Below, in pieces: positions 11,756-23,817 of a stretch of 64,000 nt of DNA. The position numbers were made by a program, and so were the translations under genes. Position 1 is the stretch's first letter, and each line of letters starts with the position of its first letter. The notes below the pieces were generated by a model. It did no database searches. It worked only from the letters and a program-made list of their open reading frames with translations, and was not told the DNA's origin. Origin of the DNA: Ichthyophis bannanicus (taxonomy: Eukaryota; Chordata; Amphibia; Gymnophiona; Ichthyophiidae); the NCBI GenBank assembly GCA_033557465.1, contig CM066031.1, positions 1,065,078,444 through 1,065,142,443 on the forward strand, given 5' to 3'.

Positions 11756-12205
11756 GGTATCATGAAACGTTCACACATCTAAATGATTTTGTGTCATCTT
11801 GCTGGAAGCTTTTTCAGCTGTTGTAGAATTACAGAGAAACATTTCCAATCTGTATGTTAATCTTATAGGAGGTAATTATGCAAATCTATTTTCCATGTGT
11901 AGGCATCAGCGGGATCCCGAGAAGCCCAGTTTGCATAGTGATAACAATAAATTTTATTTTTATAGCGCTGTTGAATGCAGGTAGTAGCACTGTACAATTG
12001 TGATACCTGTCAGGTATTCAAATTGTTCCATTCCTTTGTAACTAATGAATTAACCACCATGTTGAAATTCTATACTTCATCTCAAATTGTACAGTACATT
12101 CCAGTATGGAATGTATACTGTGTTCAACCAGCAGCTACTCTATATAAAGAATCTACCCATTCAGATTTTCTGCAATAGGGCCAATAATTTGGAATGCATA
12201 ACCTA
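11756..12205. other. No gene; short LINE-tail-like phrase
   Basis: Near 11940-11990 ATTTTATTTTTATAGCGCTG resembles the GCGCTG segment of L2-type tails. Too short and diverged for a firm call. Confidence 0.35.
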
Positions 12206-12658
12206 TAGGGTTACCAGACCTTTGGAGAGCAAATCTGGGTCACCTGGGCAGGCTGAGCTGTGTTGGGAGGGGCAGGGGTCCTCCCTCTTTGAGCATCTCC
12301 TCCCCATATATTTCTAAGTAGCATTCTGTAATTTCAACAGTTTAGAAAAAGACAGTTGCAGCTCCGAGTTATCAGCACATACATGCATCTATGCTTAGAA
12401 TTTATTTTATACATACAGATAAATAAATATTCTATATATTTTGAAGCTTCTTCCTCTTTCTTCAGAAAACAGGTTAATTTTACATCTTTCCCTATGAGGA
12501 TTAAAAAGACTGCATTAGAGGGATGCAGGTGAAGCAATGCCCTGTGCCTCGGTCCTCACTAAAATTGTGGAAAGCAGATGGTTGTAGTCCATGGAGTCTG
12601 GGACACCACCTCAGAGTTGGGGACAATCCTTGAAAATCAGGGGCATCTGGTACCCTTA
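12206..12658. mobile_element. Probable hAT-like MITE, diverged
   Basis: The left end TAGGGTTACCAGACC and right end ATCTGGTACCCTTA are imperfect inverted repeats close to the TAGGGTTGCC ends of the element at 8347. The interior contains TCTGGGTCACCTGG and GGGACAATCC-type phrases. No clear 8-bp duplication survives. Confidence 0.45.
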
Positions 12659-14109
12659 ATTACCTGAAGTTTGGACATGATCTTTTAACTTTCTGGAATG
12701 GTATCAAGACCTATCTATTTCAACATGCACCTAGCCTAAGTGTTTGTATATTATCTGGTTTTATTGTATTGACTAAATGTTTATGAAAGTTTTATGGTAA
12801 CACTGCTTAGAAGTGTTGGCAAGGCGGTTGATAAATGTATTAAAGAAAAAAAATCTTAAACCAATGTTGGCACATTCTTGCTTTTTTTAATAAATCTGAT
12901 ATTAAACTGATTGAGGTAATCTTGTTGTCACTTTTAATGGATAAGGCTTAAAATTCCTATTGATGGGAACCACAAATGTGCCTTTAGTTAGCAAACAAAT
13001 GGATGCGCACTAAGCAACGAACCCTCCTCGGCAATGGTAAGACATTATTGCATATAGAGACAATAAAAAATGAGGAAATGTCAGCAAAAATCTTCCAGTT
13101 CAGCAGCAAAGTGGAAAGAAACAAGTCTGGTTTGGTGTTTCCTCAGACCTCATGATGTCTTTGATCTGTGAGCAATTCCTTAGAGTTCTTTTTTTTCTTT
13201 TCTTTTGCTGCCTTCACTATTGTTTTTGTGATCTGCACCTGTCTTAATCCTGGCCTGGTGTGATTTAGCTTTGACTGTTCAAAGAACACCGTCTAACTAA
13301 GCTATTTGTCAATTGACCTCTTATGGAAGTAGTCTGGCAAATGGATCTGAAAAGCTAGTGAACTGGTTTAGCTATTGCCTTGGCAAAGGTCTCAGCTGAT
13401 AGATTGGGCCAGCTAATGAATCAACTCGCCCACAGGAAGCGTAGGATAACTGGGAAACTCTTCAGACAACTAGACAAACACAGCAAAATGATTGATTTCC
13501 CAATAAAATGTGGTGCTAACTGTAGTCCAGGTGCTCCATGGTATTTTGGAAGCCTTTTGTTGGTGGGAGTCTCCTCTCAATCAGCATTTTACTGCTGACC
13601 GCATACCCTGAGCCCCTCTAAATTAAATTAGGAGAGCCTTTGGTATGTCTTTAGATCTTAATCCTCTAGGAATCTCTAATCTCTGCAGAGCATCTCATCT
13701 GTGCCAGGTAATGTACTAACACAGAAGTCTAGCCAATCACTTGGCTCCTATGTTGGGCCAGGAAGAAAATGCAGCACCGCATGCAGAAATTGCTTCTTCC
13801 AGGAGCCTTTTCTGTTGTCTTCCTTTGAGGACCGAGTAATTAATCTTTCCTGTGCTGGGACTGTGAGATTCGGTCTCCTTAGCTGCAAACTTCCATAACT
13901 TGCTCATGTTCCTAAATATTCTGACGACTTCTTCATAATTCTAATCCAACTCAATCATATTCATAGGGTAAAGAACTCATCCTCTGCTCTACATGCCTGC
14001 GAGTTTGAATATTTGGATAGCAATGCATCACCCAAGAAAATCTGTCTTCATGGATTGAAGAGTCCTTTGTTTTTGTTTTGTAACATTTCTAAATGCACAA
14101 AAATACAAT
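12659..14109. other. No gene recognised
   Basis: Only short frames without domain signal. At 12840 a poly-A-rich stretch follows TGTTGGCAAGGCGGTTGATAA, which looks like a LINE or SINE 3' tail but cannot be assigned. Confidence 0.4.
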
Positions 14110-14463
14110 GGGTCCAGTATTCAAAAAAAAAGCTGAGCACCTAAATTTAGGCTCCTAAATTTGTACCCCTATTTTCAGCCAAACGTAGGAGCCTAGGTTT
14201 TCAACTGAAAATTCATCTTAATTTAAGAGCTTTAAAGTCATGCTTATAAATTTAGGCCTGACATTCATTTGCTTTGATTGAAGTCTGGTGCGGAAAATCA
14301 GTGCTAAGCTCTCAACTGTTTTCCCTGCCCCACTGCAATCAACTACTTATATGCCTAAATTTTGGAGTATAAATTTAAGAATTCAGCCCTAGTAAATTTG
14401 CAGAGGCTAGTTTAGGACATCTATCTCAAGGTTTGGAGCCTAAATCCTTTGAATATTGGCCTC
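14110..14463. mobile_element. MITE-like element with TATTCAAA termini
   Basis: Begins GGGTCCAGTATTCAAA and ends TTTGAATATTGGCCTC. A second internal pair, TTAGGCTCC and GGAGCCTAA, extends the inverted termini to about 40 bases with a gap. Non-coding. Confidence 0.6.
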
Positions 14464-15469
14464 ACTATGAAGTATTCTACGGGATGGTTTATGTAAATAT
14501 TCTTGTTCTATAAAGAAATGTGGCTACCATAGGTCTGCCTATCATGGGATAGTCTGACTTGGTGTTAACAGCAAAGTGGAAATTCAGCTACTGATTTCCC
14601 TCTAATTTTAGTATGCACTATGCACGAACGAGTTCACTCATTCATGGAGAGTTCTGGTTAGCCTTTTATAAGTTAAGGATTTCTCTCCTTGTCCACTACA
14701 ACATATGCTCGACTACAGATTAATAAGAACCCTGTAGCTAGGAATCACCCCACACCATCCAGTTATGCAAATGTCCACACACACTGAGGTGTAGGGCCCC
14801 TTTTCTTGCAGCCTATGTTCTCTTTTGCAGCTCTTGAGAACCACCATCTGAGACATCAAGAATTGAGAGATTAGATGTAGACATCTAGTCTGGCTTTTAA
14901 AAAACTGTACTTTCCATGATATAAAGTGAAGAGTTTCCCCTTGAAAGTTGGACATTTGACACTGTGGCAATATATGTCATCATGTCATCCACAATGCATA
15001 TAACTTTAGAGGTGGCATTCCTGGAAAAGGGGGAGGGGGTGTGTAAGTTTGGGGAGGACAACCATATGCGTATATTGCTTTTTTGAAATCTGCGTTTGCT
15101 ATTTTCATAGAAAGGTATCTATACAAAATGGAGGTGCCCTTATTTGGCAGCCTGATCCCTAGTGGTAGTACCGTAAGATTGCCACTAGGTTCACAGGTTT
15201 TCAGGTGCCATTTTGCCACCTGTGGCCACCCGAGAAGAGCCTGTGAAGATTGCTCCTGCTCCACTAGACATCATGGGCCTCTGGTAAGGCCGGGGATGAG
15301 AATCAGGGGGATGAAGGGGGTGGAGGGAGGTCCATAAGGAATAAAATAACTTCACATTTAATCAGGGAGGAAACTGAGGGGGAAAAGTGGGGGGGCAACA
15401 AGCCTCAACAATGAAAACTGCCCCTTTCAGTAGGTACTCAGGGCAGCTGTAGTGCATTAGATGTTTTAT
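14464..15469. other. No gene recognised
   Basis: Frames at 14980-15264 and 15083-15337 overlap on opposite strands and have no recognisable domain. No RNA gene or repeat assigned. Confidence 0.45.
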
Positions 15470-15830
15470 AAGGTGTTTCACAACATCTCTCACAAAAGAT
15501 TCTTCAGGAAGTCATGGGATCAGAAACAATCTCTTATTGTGGACCGGAATCTGGTTAGAGACAGGAAACAGAGTAAAACTAAATGATCGGCCTGTATTGG
15601 ACCTGTGCTGTGCTGCTTAACATTCATAAATGATCTGGAGAAAGGAATGAGTGAGATGAGCGAGGTATTCAGTTTTCAGTTATTCGAAGCCATTAAAAAG
15701 AATTGTAGGCAGATTTGGAGAGATTAGAAGAGAGGGCTTCTCCCTGCTCATAGTTAAAAATAATCCCAACAGGTACAAAATTCTGGATGGCCAAGTTATG
15801 AAAAAAGATCTTAGAACCATTCTAGACAAT

Positions 15831-17465
15831 GGGGGGATTCCAAGATGGCGGTGTGTGGCGTCTAGGCTCCTGATCTCCTTTCCTGATGGGACGTAAGAGG
15901 AAGGTTAAAAGCAGGTGTGCTGCCCCAGGCACCTGTGCTATCCTCGACTCCAATTTCTGGGCCACTCGATACCTTTGTGTTTCATCGTCATGAGCCGTAG
16001 TCAGCAGAAGCGGGGGACGGAAGCTCGGCTGGAGAACGATTGGGGCTGGGTAGCTTGGTGTCTCCCTCAAGCAGCGATCTTATGCCCCCGGAAGCACATC
16101 GTTCTTCGAAGTTGTCGGGTCCGGAGTCAGCTCGGAGAGGTGTGGATGTCTTGGTCTCTCCAGAGTTGGGGGTTCCTCGGCCTCAGCTGGGGTCGCTCCT
16201 TCCAAGTATGGCAGAGGGGAGTGTCTCTCTACCGGAACAGCTCTCCGGGTTGGTGCAGGAGATTGAGAGCTCCGCTGTGGAGGCCGGTAAGGATGCCGGA
16301 ATCCCCAGAATCCCCTTATTGGTCCCGTGGCCCAACGGAGATTTGCCAAGAGTTCAGCGTGGGGTACCTTTTTCTTTTTCCCTGCCATGTCCTGAGCACT
16401 TCACCCTGGAGACTAATTGGAACGCGATTAATCATTTAGGAGAATCCCTGGTATCCCAGATTAACAGCATTCAAGATCAGGTTGGATTGAATACAATAAA
16501 TTTTGCACAATCGGTGCAGGATTTAAATTCAACGAAAGTAAAGTTGGAAGAAGTCTCGGAAAAGACTATTCATTTGGAGACTTTGAATTATTTATTATTT
16601 TGAATTATTTATTAAAGATTCTAATCAGATGAAAGTTAGGTTGGAGCAGTTAGATAATTTTACTAAATTGGCTAATCTTCGTTTGATTAATTTTCCCTGT
16701 TCACCTATTATATTAGCTAAAGAAATGTTTAAAAATTACCTAGTTGAATATTGGGGGTCCCTATAGACTCCTGTCCTCCAATTGTAAAGATATATTATTT
16801 TTCTACGGCCCGGAAGGTTTCGGCTATTAGCAAAGTAGCTGGAGCCAGGCAATTTGATGTTTTAAATGTTTCAGAATTGTTTCTGATATAGTGTCGATGA
16901 GACCTGCAACTTGTTTAGTTACTTTTGCTCTGATTTCTGATCGAGAATGGTTGTTAAGACTTTCAGGAAAAGGAATGTCTTATTTAAGGGGTGTCTTGTT
17001 CGAATTTTTCCTGATCTGGCCCGGGAAACCCATCGTCGCAGGAAAAAGTTTTTAGTCCTGCGTCCGCGGGTTCTCCAGTTCGGTGGGTTATTTTTTCTAA
17101 AGTACCCATGTAAATGCTTGGTTAAATTTCAGGGTAATTCCTTTATTTTTCTATATCCATCTCAGTTGATTTCCTTCTTAAATTCCAAGGGTTCAGTAGG
17201 GGGTGAGTAAGCAGGTTTCTTTTGATGTGTATATTGTAGGTATCTGGCTGTTGACGTCGCCAAAGTTCCTTTGTTACTGAATTTTTTCCTTTTGGAATTC
17301 TCTTATTGATGGTGGGCTAGGGGTGGGGTTTACTTTTTGATATTCTTTGCTTGCTACTTTTTACTTTATTGTTATTTCTGAAGTGTCCCCCATTACCTTT
17401 ACAAGTGTGTAATACTTGTGATATATTTGAAAAATTCAATAAAATATTAAATTTAAAAAAAAAAA
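15831..17465 (+). mobile_element. L1-type element carrying only ORF1 (HAL1-like), with 13-bp target duplication
   Basis: Flanked by CATTCTAGACAAT at 15818-15830 and 17466-17478, which marks both boundaries. It opens GGGGGGATTCCAAGATGGC, like the G-rich 5' ends of L1 elements, and ends with AATAAA, then a poly-A tail. The only protein relic is ORF1. After the ORF1 stop near 17208 only about 255 bases of AT-rich 3' UTR remain, with no endonuclease or reverse transcriptase. This is the layout of ORF1-only 'half-L1' elements known from mammals; a single internally deleted L1 copy is the alternative. Confidence 0.75.
15990..17210 (+). pseudogene. L1 ORF1p relic (coiled coil, RRM-like and C-terminal domains)
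   Basis: ORF1p is the RNA-binding chaperone of L1 retrotransposition. Translating in three frames gives a low-complexity N-terminus, a heptad-like coiled coil ('LVSQINSIQDQV', 'LNSTKVKLEEVSEKTIHLE') at about 16430-16590, then 'ANLRLINFP' and 'AKEMFKNYL' (RRM-like core). The C-terminal block at 16947-17210 has 'RIFPDLARETHRRRKKFL' and 'CKCLVKFQGNSFIFLYP', matching the CTD pattern of L1 ORF1 in non-mammalian vertebrates. Frames change near 16040, 16600 and 16760, and stops interrupt it, so no intact protein can be made. Confidence 0.75.
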
Positions 17466-17744
17466 CATTCTAGACAATTGAAGTTTTCAGTCCAATGTGC
17501 TGTGGCTGCCAAAAAAGCAAACAGAATTGTAGGAATTATTGAAGAAGGAATGGAAAATCAAACAGTCCATCTCAGAAAGAATATAGCAGAGCTGGAAAAA
17601 TTTGGAAAAGGGCAATAAAATGGTAATAGGAATAGAACACCTACCTATGAAGAAAGGCTAGACATGTTAGGGTTCTTCACCTTGCAAAAATGCCATGATA
17701 GGAGTTTATAAAATCTTGAGTGGGGCGGAATGATTACACGGGGC

Positions 17745-17935
17745 ACTGCTTCTCAGCCCTTTCCTGTAGGAACACCTAGTCAGTTGGGTTTTCAGGATTC
17801 TCACAGTAAATATGCATGCGACAGATTTGCATTCAATAGGTCTCCTATATGAGCAAATCTATCTTATGTATATTCATTGTGGTAGTCCTGAAAACCCGAC
17901 TGGCTAGGTGTGCCTCTAGGACAGGGTTGAGAGTT
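17745..17935. mobile_element. Foldback MITE, copy 1
   Basis: Both halves complement each other: GTCAGTTGGGTTTTCAGGAT on the left, CCTGAAAACCCGACTGGC on the right, with CATGCGACAGATTTGCAT and GAGCAAATCTATC around the middle. It sits inside CR1-G. Related copies occur at 28425-28588 and 46985-47178. Confidence 0.75.
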
Positions 17936-18397
17936 CCTGCAATAAGGGATGGATGTTTAACCTTTCAAACACTAAAATGATATTCCATGAAACCAGCCAT
18001 CAACATATTGAAAAGAATTTGCTTAAAGTATTCTTTCACAAAGCACATAATTAAGATGTGGAATCTATTGCCAGAGGATGTGGTCAAGGTAACTAATATA
18101 CAGAGGTCCAAAGAGGTTTGGACAACTACATGGTGGAAGTATACAGAAAAAAAGTATTAGGTAGACTTGAGAGCTCATGCTTTCCCTGGATATGAGCTAT
18201 AATAAATAGAGTGATTTTTCGGGACATGCTGGATGCTTATTTCCCAGACTGGCTATTGTCCAAGACAAAATGCTGGGCTCAATGAAGTTTGGTTTGACTT
18301 AGCATGGCTTATCCTATGTGTTGTACTTTCTGATTCTCAGTGTTGCCATTTGGAATTTTAGGGGTTTATTTCTGGATGCAATTAAGTGCTTCCTTGT

Positions 18398-18617
18398 GCG
18401 TGTTTACAATCAAGTCGATGCTGACTCCTGGTGACGCAGCCCCTAGGTTTTCTTGACAAGGTGAGACTGAAGTAAATTCTCAGATCTTTGTTCCATGCAG
18501 TAAATCTACAGCACCTGGTATTCTAAGGTGGTCTCCCATTCAAGTACTAACTAGCCCTGACCCTGCTTACTTTCTAGAGATCAGCTGAGATCAGGCTCAT
18601 TCAGGGAAGTGAAGCCA
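18398..18617 (-). mobile_element. 5S-rRNA-derived SINE with BovB-like tail
   Basis: On the minus strand 18617-18501 follows vertebrate 5S rRNA closely: GATCTCAGCTGATCTCTAG, AGTAAGCAGGGTCAGGGC, AGTACTTGAATGGGAGACC and ATACCAGGTGCTGTAG, covering the internal promoter boxes A and C. The tail (GAAAACCTAGGGGCTGC, then GTCAGCATCGACTTGATTG) matches the GTCGC...AAGTCGGC...GACTTGA pattern of 5S-Sauria SINEs, whose tails derive from BovB LINEs. Box A and spacing are mutated and the tail is fused, so it is a SINE and not a 5S gene. Confidence 0.8.
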
Positions 18618-18872
18618 CCAGGGTCTGAAAATTAGGGACTTAATGGTGTATTTGCATAGCAAAAAAAAAAGAAATTGTGGCTTTTAGGGTGGATTCTATT
18701 TAAAGACCCAAAACACATTTTTCCAGTGTCAGCCCCTTATCCTATCCCCTACATTAGCAATAGCATCAGCCCTCTTCTCCATACCGCAGCATCAGCAACA
18801 GCCCTCCATATCAGCATCACTCCCCTAGCCCCAATATCAGCCTTCCTTCTCTGAGGCTCTGCATCAACCCCC
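18618..18872. other. No gene recognised
   Basis: Contains an A-run at 18661 and ATCAGC-rich pyrimidine DNA. No feature supported. Confidence 0.45.
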
Positions 18873-19259
18873 AGGGTAATTTTATAACTGTATGCAGGAG
18901 TGGGAAGCATATGCATAGTTCTCTCTGTGTAGATTTTACTGAATCTTCAAAGCAGAAATATGTGCATGCTTCTACTATGAGCATTACTGCAGGAAATCTA
19001 TCCACTTACATTTATACCTGCAATTGGAAGTACAACATTTAACTAGGATAAAATGCACTTATATGTTTAAATCTGCAAAAGTATATATGAATGTGCAAAT
19101 CCTTCCCCAAGTCCACCTTCAGGAACACCTCCGAAACGGCGGGAAAAATGTACACATGTAAGAGTAAAGTTCACCCAAAACCAGGCAGGTAATTTACAAA
19201 GGCCATTTCTGCACATAAGAAATCGATAAACCTGAAGAAAAGCCTTAGAAAGTTACCCT
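18873..19259. mobile_element. MITE-like element with AGGGTAAT termini, copy 2
   Basis: Starts AGGGTAATTTTATAA and ends AAAGTTACCCT. The interior has the TATATG/TGTGCA style of the element at 6060-6423. Imperfect ends; target duplication not visible. Confidence 0.5.
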
Positions 19260-19450
19260 CTAAGATGGTAAGTTGACAACATGGGGCCTATGTCAAAGTT
19301 CCCAAAAGGTACCTGTGCTGCCTTTATAAAATATTTCCGAAAATATTTATTATAAATTCATAAGTCAGTCCAAAATGCATAGAAAAACAGCCCAACCTAG
19401 TCAGGTTTTGGTAAAAGTGCCTGCGTCCAGGGCAATAAAGAACAAGGGAT

Positions 19451-19600
19451 ACGTTTACTAAAGGGTGCTCATGGTTAGCATGAGTTTAAGTACATGCTAA
19501 TGGCTAGCACAGCCACACGGTAACTGCTACCGCATCCTAAAAGCAGCCAGGGTCGTAAAATATCATGCTAACTGCTTTCAGCATGACAGGGTAGGATCAG
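19451..19600. mobile_element. Fragment of the Harbinger-like MITE family
   Basis: ACGTTTACTAAAGGGTGCTC followed by GCTAATGGCTAGCACAGCC and GGTAACTGCTACCGC resembles the interior of the element at 5570-6009. Only one terminus is evident. Confidence 0.45.
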
Positions 19601-21727
19601 AGAGGATATGGGTGGCGAGTGGGAATAGCAGCCAGTAATGGATGTTGCCCCATGCTTTTACGACGGCTGACAGCACTCCTGCACTTATCACCCTAAGAGG
19701 CACCATTTAGAGCAGCTGTACTACTGGCAGACCAGAAGCACGGCAGCTGCCAGGCCCCAAACAAACTGCCTCACAGCAACCCTCAGAATCTGATCCGCCC
19801 AAGCATCCCATCCCTACCCTATAGCAATAGGTAGCAACTCCAGCATCCAATCCCACCTCAAAGAAGATACTCCCCCCCCCCCCCAGCACAAGATATCCCC
19901 TGCCCCTAAGACAAACTTCCCTGGTTGGCCTCCCACCCCCCGCCCCCCCCCCCCCCCCCAGTTAGTGACTAAGGTGCTGTCTCTGGTGTCTAGTAGTTAG
20001 AACAAGAGCAACCTTTTTTTGCTGCCAGTGTGTTGCCGCTCCGTGGCTGCCCACTTCAAAATGGTTTATCTGACTCCAAGCAGTAATCTCACTGTTCTGC
20101 CACTAAAGGTCCACCATTTTGAGCATGGCAACAGAGCAGAAGCGAGGGGCAATCACTCTTGCTCCTATCAATAGATACCAGGGATAGCATCATAGTGACA
20201 CCTGAGGGAGTTAGAGTGGGGGAAATGGATCAGGGAAGAAACTTGGCGCTGTGATGTGTCTTCTTAGGGGGGATACCTGTTGCCGGGGGGGGGGGGCACT
20301 ATGTGCATTCTCTGCTAGGACTACAGTAGCTGCCAAGGCCGTGATCACAGCTGCCATGCAGCAAGTGTCTGCCCTCTGTGCAGAATTTTCTATAATGTGC
20401 TTGCCATATCCTTTTGTAAATACCATGTAAAATCACACAAAAAAGGATCCTTCTGTCACACCAAATGAGAATAAAAGCTGATGAACAGGTGCCTGTGCAG
20501 GATCCAAAGGGCTGCTTCATTCCTGCTGCCACAGAAAACAAAATGATTGGTGTGATTTACATTTGTTTACAAAGGAGTATGGCAAATTCATTACAGAAAA
20601 TTCCTTTTTATGGTTTGGTTTTACAGCATTTCTGAATATTTTATTGTACAGCTGATTCATTTATTCTTTGGTGTTGACAGACTATTGTTCCCGATGTGCG
20701 TGCCTTTGCCAAAACATGGTCGTCAGCTTGTCTTTCTATCAACTGCAGGCTGACTTTTATACATCTATAATAAAGTTTTTTGAAAATAAGTTGCTGCATT
20801 GTCCTCCTCAGCTTCTGCTGTTTTGTTGTGTTGTGTTTGCCATGACTGTCGTGGTTGCTTCTGTTTGGCGCTTATGAAACAGCCATCCAGAACTATCCCC
20901 GTAGTATGCAGATCCTCATGGTCAAGTTTATACCTGCTCTGAAAGAGGTGTAAATAAGTGTATATACTCAAATACTTAGTAAGGGAACTTTTATAATGTG
21001 ACACCTACATGAGAAGTCCAAAAGGTGCCTATTTTAAGCCTGTTTTATAAAGGCAATATAGGCACTCGTGTGTATTTAAAAAGACAAAACAATCACACAC
21101 CAATGTTCTGATATTAGAGCATTACAAATATAACTACTGAAGGAAAAACTCAGAGTATTCCAGGCGACTGCTTCTGTCAAGAGCTATGATCAACATAATA
21201 CAGCATGTAAAAAAATGGGGAACCATCAAGTAATGGGACTCTGTCCACGGCTTCTTTAAGACCACAATTATTTCATAGTGCCCCAAACAGTACTGTTAAA
21301 ATATAACATTTATTGAAAAATATTAAAACTTAGCTCAAATCGTGTAGTTACACGACTGGACTACTCCATCTTTCCAGCTGTGGTTATATTTAAAACGACA
21401 GACATCTAGAAGCAACCCCAGCAACACTCAAATCCCCATGTATGAGTTTTCATCTGCTCCAATGAATGAATGGTGTAAATGAGGGTAGGTACTCACTGTG
21501 TGTACTTGCGCAATTTGTAAAATGTGTGAGTGTACATCACAACTCTGCCTCCACTCCGCAAAATCTATTTCCCTGGAACACTTCCGTACTGATTGCATAA
21601 AAGTAGGTACACTCCGTTTAGTGTGTCCACTTTTCACATGAATTTATCAAAACCCTTTTTTGCATGTAAAACAGTCTGTAAAAGCTTTAGAAAATTAAGC
21701 CTTTCACTTTAAACTAAGTATGTAACT
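19601..21727. other. No gene recognised; poly-C/poly-G tracts
   Basis: C-runs at about 19870-19885 and 19938-19960 and a G-run near 20285 may be unstable or mis-sequenced. Short frames at 20211-20541 and 20668-20877 show no domain. Confidence 0.45.
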
Positions 21728-23455
21728 CTACTACTACTACTATTACCACTGAGCATTTGTATAGCGCTGCAAGACGTACGCAGCGCTGCACAGACATGTA
21801 GGAGTGAGTCCCTGCTCATCAGAACTTACAATCTAGTCGAGACAGACAACACAAGGGAAACACAAGGACATCAGGTGAATCAAGATCCAAAAGCAGCAGC
21901 GAAGAGGTGAGTTTTCAGCCTGGATTTGAAAAGGGTCAGAGAAGGCATTTGACATACAGACTCAGGTAGCTTGTTCCAGGCATAAGGTACAGCAAGGTGA
22001 AAGGAGTAAAGTTTGGAATTAGCAATAGAAGAGAAGGGCACAGATAGAAGCGATTTGCCAGAAGAGCGGAGTTCCCAAGGTGGGGTGTAGGGAGAGATAA
22101 AAGGAAAAGTAGTGAGGAGCAGCAGAGTGAATGCACTTATAGGACAACAGGAGAAGTTTGAAGTGGATGCGGAAACAGATAGGGAGCCAATGAAGTGACT
22201 TGAGAAGAGGGGTGATATCAGCATGACGAGGATGGCAGAAGATTAGCCGCGCAGCAGAGTGATGAACAGAATGAAGGGGAGAAACGTGATTCAAAGGGAG
22301 AACAGCAAGAAGTAGGTTACAATAGTCAAGACGGGAGGTGATTAAGGAGTGGATAACTGTCTTACTAGTATGTTCAGAAAGGAATGGGTGGATTTTGTTG
22401 ATGTTATAGAGAAAGAAACGGCAGGTCTTAGCTATCAGATGGATGCATGTGGAGAAAGAGAGAAAGGAGTCAAAGACGACCCAAGGAAACAGGGAGGAGT
22501 AGAGAGTTACCCACAGAGACAGAGAAGGAAGAAAGAGGAGAGGAGGTTTGAGGGGGGAAAATAAGAAGCTCAGTTTTGGCCATGTTCAATTTCAAGCAGC
22601 AGTGAGATATCCAAGCAGCAATGTCAGAAAGGCAGGCAGAGATCCAGATCTGGGAGTCATCAGCATAAAGATGGTACTGAAAGCCATGGGAAGAGATGAG
22701 GGCACTAAGGGACTGGGTATAGAGAGAGAAAAAGAGTGGACCCAAGACAGATCCTTGGGGTACACCAATTGAGAGCGGGATAGTAGGAGAGGAGGATCCA
22801 CCAGAACAAACATTGAAAGAGTGATGGGAGAAATAAGAGGAGAACCAGGATAGTACAGAGCCCTTAAAACCAAGCAAGGACAGGATATCAAGGAGAAGGT
22901 TGTGGTCAACAGTGTCAAAAGCAACAGAGAGGTCAAGAAAGATGAGGACTGAGTAAAGGCCCTTGGATTTTGCCAGGAACAAGTCACTGGAGACTTTGGC
23001 AAAAGCCATTTCAGTAGAATGTAAAGGACGAAAGCCAGATTGTAAAGGATCCAGGAAAGTCTGAGAGGAGAGAAAGTCAAGGCAACCATTATGAACCGCA
23101 CGTTCAAGTAGTTTAGAAAGGTAAGGGGAGGAGGGAGATGGGTCAATAGTTAGAAGGACAGTTAGGATCATGTGAGGTTTTCTTGAGGAGAGGTGTAACT
23201 ACAGCATGCTTGAAGGCTGCAGGGACAGTTGCACTGGAGAGCAATAGGTTGAGAATATGAGAGATGAAAGGAACAACAGTAGAGGAGATGGGGCTTAGGA
23301 GAAGGTGGGAATAGGATCAGAGGAGCAGGTAGTGAGGAAAGAAGGTGCGCGGTTTCCTCCTCAGAGATCACAGAAAAGGAAGAGAGGGTAGTAGAGGTAG
23401 AGGGGGAAAGTTGGAAGTAGCTTTGTGGGGAATTGGAGGGTAATGCTCCCCTGCT
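21728..23455 (-). mobile_element. L2-clade LINE, 5'-truncated (copy L2-B)
   Basis: Minus-strand element ending in the TACTACTACTA / AGCATTTGTATAGCGCTGC tail at 21728-21800. Above it are the L2 C-terminal blocks ('LKSLHWLPICFRI', 'VPYAWNKLPESV') at 21880-22294, then the RT region to 23171 and an EN-RT linker to about 23455. The endonuclease is missing. Frame breaks occur near 22300-22470 and 23170. Confidence 0.85.
22470..23171 (-). pseudogene. L2 reverse transcriptase relic
   Basis: The 233-residue open stretch shows RT blocks in order: '[18 protein letters not shown]' (block 2), '[19 protein letters not shown]' (block A, catalytic Asp), '[13 protein letters not shown]' (block B), '[11 protein letters not shown]' (block C, catalytic Asp pair) and '[13 protein letters not shown]' (block D). 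It would copy LINE RNA at a nicked target by target-primed reverse transcription. The palm motifs are intact, but the ORF lacks the upstream endonuclease and the downstream C-terminal part lies in other frames. Confidence 0.85.
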
Positions 23456-23817
23456 ACGTTTACAAGTATGCACCATCAGCGTGCATATTTATATGCACTT
23501 TTCTGGCCACAACATTTTATGAGTGCTTTTAAATGTGCTATTTTGTGTTAGCTCATGCTATGAAAGAAAAGCATGCACTAAAATCGAATACAGTTGTGGA
23601 GACCCTTAGTAACAGGTTCTAGAAGGTGACCTTTTATGCCACTCAGAATCTTACAGTACTAAGAGTACCAGTGAGGTAACGGTAGGAGTTGTCCTCAAAA
23701 TGGAAGGAAAGCTGAATGGAATAAATATTACAGCCCCAAGGAGAGTGTTCTGTCTTTAGCTAACAAAGCCACTGCACTACAGTACTTATAGGCCTTAGCT
23801 GAGCCAAGATACCACTA
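23456..23817. other. No gene recognised
   Basis: Includes a CAGCGTGCATATTTATATGC stretch between two LINE copies. No feature supported. Confidence 0.4.

Larger units (their letters stand above)
15470..18260 (+). mobile_element. CR1-clade LINE relic (CR1-G), split by two insertions
   Basis: The left part (15470-15830) retains a region reading like the CR1 RT around the 'FINDLEK' and 'KKDLRTILDN' blocks. The right part (17466-18260) continues with 'VAAKKANRIVGIIEEGMEN', 'YEERLDMLGFFTLQK' and 'GVYKILSG' phrases, then a CR1-like C-terminal block. It is interrupted by the ORF1-only L1 at 15831-17465 and by a foldback MITE at 17745-17935. Multiple stops and small indels show that it is old. Confidence 0.75.

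Noticed and set aside
18501..18617. Possible genuine 5S rRNA gene on the minus strand
   Set aside because: Internal promoter box A and several stem positions are mutated, no T-run terminator follows the 3' end, and the sequence is fused to a SINE tail.
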